Shown one piece after another: positions 9,546 through 16,109 of a stretch of 54,786 bases of DNA; the stretch's first letter is position 1; the number at the start of each line of letters is the position of its first letter. This DNA comes from Salinisphaera orenii subsp. halophila YIM 95161. Its GTDB lineage: Bacteria > Pseudomonadota > Gammaproteobacteria > Nevskiales > Salinisphaeraceae. Made by a program: the position numbers and the translations under genes. The DNA lies in the NCBI RefSeq assembly GCF_003732545.1, contig NZ_AYKF01000070.1, forward strand, positions 1 to 54,786, given 5' to 3'. Below the pieces are notes generated by a model. That model was given only the letters and a program-made list of their open reading frames with translations, was not told where the DNA came from and made no database searches.

Positions 9546-9712
9546 ACTCCAACCGGGTATTCGGACTCGGGGGTACGCCGGTGCGTGACCGGCCTGGCCT
9601 TCGATCGCGGCTTCCCATCCGGTGCGGACAGTGCCGTGATGCGATCGTCGTGCCCCCATACCGCTGCGCGTCAGTCCCGGAATCTCACCGGGTTCCCCGT
9701 ATCGCTCGAGCG
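9546..9712 (-). promoter_or_regulatory. cobalamin (AdoCbl-type) riboswitch
   Basis: On the minus strand the leader has the family's conserved blocks in order: GGGAACCCGGTGAGATTCC then GGGACTGACGCGCAGCGGTA (canonical GGGAA..GGTG..ATCC..CUG..CGC..ACUGUA), then CACTGTCCGCACC..GGATGGGAAGCC (the B12 box), then GAGTCCGAATACCCG (3' closing element). Order, spacing (~165 nt) and location upstream of a TonB receptor all fit. Such elements repress uptake genes when cobalamin is plentiful. Ends are approximate. Confidence 0.9.
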
Positions 9713-9975
9713 AGTTGGATTGGAGCGGGAGGTAAGCTACGCCAGCCTCGGGCCCGGGTCAAAACCGTGCCCGTCCTGCAACGACGGGCCGCCGGCGACG
9801 CGACGACCGTGGCCGTCCGGCGGTCTGGCGCGTATTGCAGGGCACGATTCGCGGTCTCGGACGCGTTGTTCACATGAAGTGCCGTCCGGCGCCGGCCTCG
9901 CGGTGAGGCGTTCGGCGTGTCGGCCCCGCTTCGGCGGGCCCCGCCCCGGGGCCGGCGCCCGCCGGGGCGCTCGTG
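9713..9975. other. non-coding gap upstream of the riboswitch
   Basis: 263 bp holding the presumed promoter of the riboswitch-btuB unit and the 3' side of the carboxymuconolactone-decarboxylase-family gene. A GC-rich inverted stretch near 9925-9965 could end that gene's transcript but lacks a T-tract. The segment 9851-9881 resembles 2026-2056. No gene is recognised. Confidence 0.4.
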
Positions 9976-10422
9976 TCAGCTGCGATCGACGCCGGTCAGC
10001 GGCAGCAGGTCGCGTTCCGCAAAGACCTTGCGCGCGGCAGCGACGCCGTTCAGCGCCGCGGGAAAGCCCGCGTAGACGGCCATCTGGAGAATGATGTCGA
10101 TGATCGCCTGGGGCGTGCAGCCGACGTTGAGCGCCCCGCCGATGTGGACCTCGAGCTGGGGCGCGGCGTGGCCGCTGGCGGTGAGGGCGGCGATCGTGGC
10201 GAGCTCGCGCGTGGCGTGGTCCAGCCCGGGCCGGGCGAAGACGTCGCCGTAGGCGAAATCCAGGATCCACTCGCCGAGCTCGGGCGCGATGTCGGCCAGC
10301 GAGTCGATGACGGCGGCGCCGGAGGCGCCGGTTATGGCCGCGAGTGCGGCGGTGCCGCGGGCGCGGCGTGTGGCCTCGGTCACGCCTGTGGCGGGGTCGT
10401 TGTCGGGATGTCGATTCGTCAT
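9976..10422 (-). CDS. carboxymuconolactone decarboxylase family protein
   Basis: 148 residues. The C-terminal part carries the CMD/AhpD-like helical pattern ([32 protein letters not shown], then [26 protein letters not shown]). The AhpD CxxC pair is absent, so a decarboxylase-like or uncharacterised CMD member is more likely than a peroxidase partner. Its start is 89 bp from a divergent LysR-type gene, the classical arrangement for a regulator and its target, but that regulator is broken here. Substrate unknown. Confidence 0.85.
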   Translation of the reverse strand: MTNRHPDNDPATGVTEATRRARGTAALAAITGASGAAVIDSLADIAPELGEWILDFAYGDVFARPGLDHATRELATIAALTASGHAAPQLEVHIGGALNVGCTPQAIIDIILQMAVYAGFPAALNGVAAARKVFAERDLLPLTGVDRS

Positions 10423-10511
10423 GGGATGCTCGGTTGAACAGGGGACGAACGCGATACTGGCCGCGGACCCGTGTCTGATCCAATATCGAATAATCGCGCT
10501 ACGATGCCTTC

Positions 10512-11260
10512 ATGGAATCGTTCGGATTCGATCTTGCGCATCTGCGGGCATTCGTCGCCGTCTTCGAGGCGGGCCACTTCGGCCGTGCGGCCGGAACGCT
10601 GCATCTGGCCCAGCCCGCCTTGTCCAAGCGGATTGCGGTACTCGAGCGCCAGTTGGGCGTCGGCCTGTTCGAGCGCGGATCGCGCGGGGTCCGGCCGACC
10701 CCCGCTGCGCGGGTGCTGTATCCGAAGGCCACGGATCTGCTGACGCGCTTCGGCGACGCGATTGCGGTGACGCGAGCGGCCGGTGCGGGTCGGGCCGGCC
10801 GGCTGCGCATCTGGATGTGGTGTTCGTTCTGTTCGCCCCGCCCGACCCGGCGCTGCATGCGCTGGCACTGGATACGGAGCCCGTCCGGGTGCTGCTGCCC
10901 GACGACCACCCGCTGGCGGCGATCGAGCCCCTGGCGCTGAGTGCCCTCGCCGAGGCCGACTGGATCCTGTTTCCGCGCGACCTGAATCCGCATTTCCACG
11001 ATCTGTTGATCGCAGCCTGCGACAGGGCGGGGTTTTCGCCCCGGGTCGTGGCCGAGGTCTCGCCGCGCCAGAACGCCGTCGCGCGAGTGGCCGCGGGTGA
11101 GGGCGTGACCTTTCTCTCAGCGGGGCTGGCGCATCTGGCGATGCCCGGGACCGTGCATCGCGCGCTGGCGCCGCCGGCCCCCGAAATCCCGTTCTACAGG
11201 GTGACGGCCGCGGGCCGGCGGGCCGTGCCGGAGGCGATCCTGGATGCGCTGGCGGGATGA
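10512..11260 (+). pseudogene. LysR-type regulator, disrupted by internal deletion and frameshift
   Basis: The first ~97 codons encode a normal LysR HTH and linker helix (DLAHLRAFVAVFEAGHFGRAA, LAQPALSKRIAVLERQLGVGLFERG) up to the LRI that usually opens the effector domain. At about 10810 this frame becomes nonsense (WMWCSFCSPRP), while another frame picks up at LDVVFVLFAPPDP and reads a normal effector-domain C-terminal part (VRVLLPDDHPLA, PRQNAVARVAAGEGVTFLSAG) to a stop at 11260. Relative to family length, about 50-55 codons between the two parts are missing as well as the frame being shifted. A simple one-base sequencing error would not explain the lost codons. It diverges from the CMD-family gene. 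Confidence 0.85.
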
Positions 11261-11379
11261 GCCCGGGATCCGGGCGGTCGGGACGGCCCGCCGGCTCGAG
11301 CGCGCCCGGCGCCGTCCCGGCAAACCTTCTATCATCCTGATCGGCGGGCGGGGTGGCCCGCGCAATCCTCGGGGGGACG

Positions 11380-12102
11380 ATGGAACTGTCCGTGTGCTGT
11401 CTGGGAACCGGGCGCGGGGCGACCGCGGTCTGGGAGGGCGAGCCCAGCAGCGCCGTCGCGCTGCTGTTCGACGGGCGCCCGGTGCTGCTCGTGGATGTCG
11501 GCTTCGGCGTGGTGCGGGCGTGCCGGCACTGGTTGGGCACGGTGCCGGACACGATCCTGGTCACCCACAATCACAGTGACCACGCCGCGGAGCTGCCGGT
11601 GGTGCTGCCGCTGGCCGCGGCGGCCGGCCGCCGGCCGCGCGTGATCGGCGCGCCGGCGGTGGTCGAGCGGCTGCAGCGGCATCGGCTGCACGAACTGCGC
11701 AGCACCGGCCGGCCGCTGGCGGATTTCTGCGAACTGGTCGCGGCCGACGGCCCGGTGACGCTCGCGGAGGGGCTGACGATCACCCTGCTGCGGGCGCGCC
11801 ACAGCGAGCCGAGCTGCGGCTTCATGCTGTGGGACGGGGACCGGCCGCTGCTCGCCTACGGCGGGGATTCGGCCTTCTCGACGGCCTACTACGCGCGCCT
11901 GTTCGAGGCGCCCACGGTGATTCTCGATGCCCGTGCCACGGGCAACGCCGAGCACGCCGGCTTCGGCGCGGTGGCCGCCTACATCGCGGCCTATCCCGAC
12001 ACGGTGGTCCGGATCACCGGTTACGGCACGCGCGCCCAGGCCCCGGCGGGGCTGGCGGCTTTCGCCCCCGGCGACCGGTTGTCGCTGGGCACTGGGCCGT
12101 GA
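11380..12102 (+). CDS. MBL-fold metallohydrolase
   Basis: 240 residues. The metal-binding signature THNHSDHAAELP (HxHxDH) lies near residue 67, with further ligand candidates in LRARHSEPSCGF, GGDSAFS and LDARATG. The layout resembles the RNase Z / ribonuclease-like and lactonase branch of the superfamily. Start set at ATG 11380, opening the first strand (MELSVCCLGTGRG) after a GGGGGGA tract seven bases upstream. Its stop overlaps the GTG of the next gene (GTGA), so the two are translationally coupled. Substrate unknown. Confidence 0.85.
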   Translation: MELSVCCLGTGRGATAVWEGEPSSAVALLFDGRPVLLVDVGFGVVRACRHWLGTVPDTILVTHNHSDHAAELPVVLPLAAAAGRRPRVIGAPAVVERLQRHRLHELRSTGRPLADFCELVAADGPVTLAEGLTITLLRARHSEPSCGFMLWDGDRPLLAYGGDSAFSTAYYARLFEAPTVILDARATGNAEHAGFGAVAAYIAAYPDTVVRITGYGTRAQAPAGLAAFAPGDRLSLGTGP

Positions 12103-12722
12103 GCAGCGTCGCGCTCGTCGAGCGTTTCATCGTGCTCTGCTTCTGGCTGTCGCCCTATCGCTGGGTGGACGCGCTGCTGGAGGCCGGCGAGAGCGCGAAC
12201 CAGCGCCGCGGCCGCGACACCGCGGGTCTGCGGGCCGCGCGGTACGCGCTTTCCGAGCTCTACATCGTGGCCTGGCTGGTACTCGGCGTCGGCCTGTGGC
12301 TGGCGCAGGCGAGTCTGCCGGCGTGGCTGATCTGGCCGGCGCTGCTGCGGGTCTTCGGCATTCTGGACAAGGAGCTGGGCGTGATCCTGTTCGGCCGCTG
12401 CAAGATCACCGCGGGCCGGCAGGTCGCCGCAACCGGCCGGACGATCGTGCTGGCGCTGGAGAACTACGCCGCGGCGGCGTTTCTGATGGCGTTCGTGCAT
12501 ACCAAGGCCGGCCGCTTCGGCGAGGCGGCGACCGGGCTGGCGCCGGGCGATGCGCTGATCCAGTCGCTGTCGATCCAGTTTTCGTTGACGCCCGCGTTCA
12601 CGCCGGCCGACGGGATCGGCTGGGCGCTGGTCCTGTATCAGAGCGGATTCGCCTTTCTATTCAGCCTGATCGTGATCTCGTTGTTCGTCTCGCTGCTGGA
12701 GTTCGGTGCGAGCCGGCACTGA
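12099..12722 (+). CDS. uncharacterised membrane protein coupled to MBL hydrolase
   Basis: 207 residues starting with GTG in a GTGA overlap with the upstream MBL gene. Hydrophobic segments include IVAWLVLGVGLWLAQASLPAWL, NYAAAAFLMAFVH and a C-terminal FAFLFSLIVISLFVSLLEF, giving about four membrane spans. No motif of a named family is recognised. The upstream frame is open but belongs to the MBL gene region. A GC-rich inverted repeat (12743-12766) follows 20 bp after the stop. Confidence 0.65.
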   Translation: MSSVALVERFIVLCFWLSPYRWVDALLEAGESANQRRGRDTAGLRAARYALSELYIVAWLVLGVGLWLAQASLPAWLIWPALLRVFGILDKELGVILFGRCKITAGRQVAATGRTIVLALENYAAAAFLMAFVHTKAGRFGEAATGLAPGDALIQSLSIQFSLTPAFTPADGIGWALVLYQSGFAFLFSLIVISLFVSLLEFGASRH

Positions 12723-13099
12723 CGACCACGCGCAGGCGTTCGGGCCCGGCTGTGCAATCCCGGGCCGGTTGCGTACCCTTGAGGCATGCTGACTCCGCCA
12801 TAGCACCCGATCACTCCGCCGGCGCCCGTGCCTAAAGCCACGGCGCGCGGGCGATGCGTGGCGGCGGCCGGTCCCCTGTCAGCGTCTCGTCATCCGGTCC
12901 TGTTTGCGCCGCGGCCTTGCTTATGCCGCCGGCGACCGGAATTCCGGGTAACGACTGCATTCGGCGCTCGTCGCCTCCGACGGATGCCCCGCCACTTTCT
13001 CTGTTCAGCGCCTGCCGCGCCGCGTGTACCGGCGATGGCCGTGCAGCGGTCGCCCGGCACGACGTGCCCGGTGCTTCCAGCCTTCGAGTGGATGAGACG
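12723..13099. other. 377-bp gap with a hairpin after the membrane-protein gene
   Basis: A 7-bp inverted repeat (GGCCCGG/CCGGGCC, 12743-12749 and 12760-12766) lies just after the preceding stop and may help end transcription, though no T-tract follows. The rest presumably holds the promoter of the methyltransferase gene; nothing else is recognised. Confidence 0.4.
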
Positions 13100-13894
13100 A
13101 TGCCCGAGACCGACCGACGCCGAGACGCCACGCTGGCCCCCGTGAAGGCCACCTACGAGACCTGGGGGCGCGAGGATCCGTTCTATGCGGTGCTCACCTC
13201 CAAGCGGCGTCGCGGCAATCAGTGGGACCCCGAGGTCTTCTTCGATCGCGGTCGCCGGGAAGTCGACGACGTTATCGACTACGTCGACGGCCTGTCGCTG
13301 CGCCCGGGGACGGCGCGGGCTCTGGATTTCGGCTGCGGCGTCGGGCGGCTCACGTTCGCGCTGGCCGACCGTTTCGACGAAGTCGTCGGCGTGGACATCG
13401 CCGAATCCATGGTCGACTGCGCGCGCCGGTGGAACGATCGGGGCGAGCGCGTTCGGTTCGTGGCCAACGCGCGGGCGGATTTATCCCTGTTCGCGGACGA
13501 CAGTTTCGACTTCGTCTACAGCAGCATCACTCTGCAACATGTTCCGCCGGAGGCGGCGGCGAACTATGTGCGCGAATTCTTCCGGGTACTCCGGCCGGAC
13601 GGCGTGGCCGTGTTCCAGATGCCGAACGGCCCGCGGATCGAGCCGGGTAGTCTGCGCTGGCGGGCCTACAACCTGCGCCGCCGCGTATTCCGCCGCTGGT
13701 GGAAACGTCTGCGCGGAATCCCCGCCTACGAGATGCACTGGATCGCGCGCTCGCGCATGACCGAAGTCGTCGATGACGGGGGTGGCGAACTCGTCGACGT
13801 GCAGGACCTGAGCGGTGGCCGATCGAGCAATCTGCGCTACTGCGCGGTCGTGCGGATGGGCGTCAAGACCTGCCTGGTCGTGATTCTTCTCTGA
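13100..13894 (+). CDS. class I SAM-dependent methyltransferase
   Basis: 264 residues. Motif I is ALDFGCGVGRLTFALADRF (about residues 73-91), followed by the acidic VVGVDIAESMVDCAR, an SFDFVYSSITLQHVPP motif IV region and an RVLRPDGVAVFQMP motif V/VI region, the standard order for methyltransferase domain 11/25 enzymes. The C-terminal ~70 residues are Arg-rich (LRRRVFRRWWKRLRG) and differ from small-molecule methyltransferases. Substrate unknown. The frame is open upstream to 12854 without homology; ATG 13100 gives a normal N-terminus. The gene stands alone. Confidence 0.85.
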   Translation: MPETDRRRDATLAPVKATYETWGREDPFYAVLTSKRRRGNQWDPEVFFDRGRREVDDVIDYVDGLSLRPGTARALDFGCGVGRLTFALADRFDEVVGVDIAESMVDCARRWNDRGERVRFVANARADLSLFADDSFDFVYSSITLQHVPPEAAANYVREFFRVLRPDGVAVFQMPNGPRIEPGSLRWRAYNLRRRVFRRWWKRLRGIPAYEMHWIARSRMTEVVDDGGGELVDVQDLSGGRSSNLRYCAVVRMGVKTCLVVILL

Positions 13895-14344
13895 TCGCCC
13901 GGCCCGCCGGCCGCGATCCGCTCCGGTTTCGGTGCTCTGGGGGGCGGGCGCAGTCACCGTATGGCGCGCCAAGGCGGCGGCGCTTGCCTCCGGCGATGCC
14001 GCCGTTCCGGCGCGTTCTGCAGTTGCCATCGACAGATCGACGCCGTGCTGCGGCCCGTGGGCCATGCCGTGACGCGTATCGCCGCGGCACGCGATCGGGT
14101 GTAAGAGAAACCGACACCAAATAGAGATTCGCCGGGAGGCGCGGCCGCGATGTCCGAGTTGCGGCAACCCCTTGCGGCTCAAGATGTTTCCGAAAGTGCG
14201 GAATGCTCGGTTTCGCGTCCGCCGGCTCGCGGGGCGGTCGCGGCGAGGCCCTGGGCCGGGAAAGTGTCGGAAAAGAATGCACTGGCGTGGCGTTTAGGCC
14301 CAAGCCTTTTGAAAATACATTATGAAATCATGGGACTTCGCTCA
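13895..14344. other. upstream control region of the first PEP-CTERM-type gene
   Basis: 450 bp with no credible gene. It holds two similar blocks: GAAAGTGCGGAATGC (14192-14206) and GAAAGTGTCGGAAAAGAATGC (14261-14280 region), about 68 bp apart, and an AT-rich patch TTGAAAATACATTAT (14309-14323) just before the sigma-54 promoter. Similar elements occur at matching distances upstream of the second PEP-CTERM-type gene. They are candidate activator-binding sites; this is inference from position and similarity. Confidence 0.5.
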
Positions 14345-14360
14345 TGGCACACAAGTTGCT
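14345..14360 (+). promoter_or_regulatory. sigma-54 (RpoN) promoter
   Basis: TGGCACACAAGTTGCT matches the RpoN consensus TGGCACG-N4-TTGCW at all defined positions but one, with GG and GC at the required 10-base separation. Expected start of transcription is near 14371, giving a leader of about 88 bases to the PEP-CTERM gene. In several exosortase-bearing bacteria PEP-CTERM genes are controlled by RpoN with PrsK/PrsR, which fits this location. Confidence 0.8.
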
Positions 14361-14458
14361 GTGATGCAGGCGTGAACCGAGATGTGCAGGTCGCATCTCA
14401 CACACACAACGGAAGAAGGACCTGACTGTTTCTATGCCTTGATAACCGGGTGAAAGCC

Positions 14459-15187
14459 ATGAAAGTCAAAAATATTCTGCTTGGAAGCGCGCTCGTCGCG
14501 CTGGCGACTGCCGGGGGTACGGCCCTGGCTGCTCCGACGATCAACTTCGACAATGCCGGCGCCAACGGCGGCACCGTAAGCTACGACGGTGACGGCGGTG
14601 TGCTCACCGGCTCGGACATCGTTTTCACCAGTATCAGCTTCAGCGGCGGCACCGCGCCGGCCGAGAGTTCGCTGACATGCGGCGGCTGTATGCTGAACTT
14701 CACCACCGGCAACAACATTATCGAGGGCGACGAGACGAGCGACTACCAGTTCGGCGCCGGCGGCACATTCGTGCTTACGGGCGACGCGCTGGATTCCTCG
14801 AACACGGTAATCGCCGACGGTATCCTGCTCACCGGCGAATTCACCGGTCGGCCGACGGCCGCGCCGCAGAACGTCGATCCGAGCACGCCCCCGGGTTCGG
14901 TCAACGTCACGGGTTTCGGTCTCGACACCAAGCATGAGGAACTGCTGGCGTACTTCGGCATCGATCCGGATACGTCTTTCATCTTCTCGTCCACCAACAT
15001 CGCGCTTGGCACGACGAGCTTCGACATGGACACCGGCGCCTTCGAGGGCACGGTGAACAACGCCGATATCGTCAACAGCGGCACGCCGCCGGTGGCCGTG
15101 CCGGAGCCGGGTGAAATCGGCCTTCTGGGCTTCGGTCTCGCCCTGCTGCTGACGGGCATCGGCCTGCGCCGCAGTCGCTCGGTCTGA
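14459..15187 (+). CDS. PEP-CTERM sorting domain protein
   Basis: 242 residues. An N-terminal signal peptide (VKNILLGSALVALATAGGTALAA) is followed by a Thr/Ser/Gly/Asp-rich, strand-forming exported domain and a tripartite C-terminal signal: VPEPGE, a hydrophobic helix (IGLLGFGLALLLTGIG), then LRRSRSV. PEP-CTERM proteins are substrates of exosortase and usually belong to exopolysaccharide/floc systems; no exosortase is in this window. ATG 14459 has GGG eight bases upstream; a GTG three codons earlier (14450) is an alternative. A sigma-54 promoter lies about 100 bases upstream and a strong terminator follows, so the gene is monocistronic. The body has no named domain. Confidence 0.88.
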   Translation: MKVKNILLGSALVALATAGGTALAAPTINFDNAGANGGTVSYDGDGGVLTGSDIVFTSISFSGGTAPAESSLTCGGCMLNFTTGNNIIEGDETSDYQFGAGGTFVLTGDALDSSNTVIADGILLTGEFTGRPTAAPQNVDPSTPPGSVNVTGFGLDTKHEELLAYFGIDPDTSFIFSSTNIALGTTSFDMDTGAFEGTVNNADIVNSGTPPVAVPEPGEIGLLGFGLALLLTGIGLRRSRSV

Positions 15188-15257
15188 GCGCCGACAGCAA
15201 CGTGGCGTTCTAGGCGGGTACGGCGTACAAGCCGGACTCTGCTGCCACGGCTCTTCA

Positions 15258-15292
15258 CGGCACCGTTCGGGATTCCGGACGGTGCCGTTTTT
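15258..15292 (+). terminator. rho-independent terminator of the PEP-CTERM gene
   Basis: GGCACCGT...ACGGTGCC stem with an inner CGG/CCG extension around GATT, followed by GTTTTT. It begins about 70 bases after the stop codon. Confidence 0.85.
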
Positions 15293-16068
15293 CGTTCGGG
15301 CTTCCGACGCGCTGGACGGCGCAGACCGTTGCGTGTTGGACAGCGGCCACGCCGCCACGACCCTGCGAACGCGTCGAAACGCGCCCCTCGTACGGCGACG
15401 GCGCCTGCGAGATCCTTGCTACGGGTGACCCGCGGCCGACACGGCCCACTCCTGCAATCCGGTGCCTTGAACCATTCGCGCGGGGCGTCTGCAACGACCG
15501 TCCCGCTTAGTAGATGATAGCGGCCGGATCTCTCGATGATTTCCGCCCGCCGACTGCTTGGCAGTGCGCGGTCCGAAGCGGTCGGTCGGAATCGCGGCTT
15601 CTGGATCCCGGGCCGGCGAGTCGTCCTCGGCGGGGAGTAGCCTTACGGCATGTCGTGTGGGTCTGGGCAGGCCGGCACCCGCTGCGGCTTGGTGGCCTGC
15701 GCCGGACAGCCGGCGGCGGTGTGGGCGCGGTTTCGAAGCTGAAACGGCGGCAGTCGGAACGCTAGGGCGGGCGACACATGCCCCGTGGGGAACTGCCGAG
15801 TGCATCGATGGCGTTTACTGCGGCGCGCGGCCTCGATGGCTCGCGTTGCGATGGCATGAGGCGTTCGAATTCGCGAAACGCTTCACGATACGTCGAGACC
15901 GGGTGCCCGGGTGCTTGAAGAGGGGGCCGCGCCGCGGCCGATACGGCAATCGACAGTCGCGATGGTTGACGGGAGATACGGTGATGCTTCCGCACCGGGC
16001 GCTCATCCATGGCAGCCGGATGTGGCCGGCAGGCCGCCGTCATCGGCAGTCAATCACCGGTACGTAGG
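15293..16068. other. 776-bp gap without a recognised gene
   Basis: This lies between the terminator of the first PEP-CTERM gene and the 3' end of the convergent RIFT-barrel gene. Open frames here give Arg/Ser-rich translations without motifs. An AT-poor palindromic stretch around 15864-15884 (GCGTTCGAATTCGCGAAACGC) was noted. It could hide a small RNA, but there is no direct evidence. Confidence 0.4.
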
Positions 16069-16096
16069 AGGCCCTCCGCGCACTCGCAGAGGGCCT
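16069..16096 (-). terminator. possible terminator after the RIFT-barrel gene
   Basis: An 8-bp stem (AGGCCCTC/GAGGGCCT) lies 14 bases past the stop at 16110. Reading on the minus strand, the stem is followed by CCTACG rather than a T-tract, so termination would be weak or need other factors. Confidence 0.45.
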
Positions 16097-16109
16097 TGTC
16101 CTTATCAAC

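Noticed and set aside
10289-11260. A single intact regulator gene spanning this open frame
   Set aside because: Only its last ~146 codons resemble LysR; the HTH part is in another frame starting at 10512, so a broken gene fits better.
15850-15900. tRNA-like GTTCGAATTC sequence
   Set aside because: The flanking bases do not form a T-stem, and no acceptor or anticodon arm is present.
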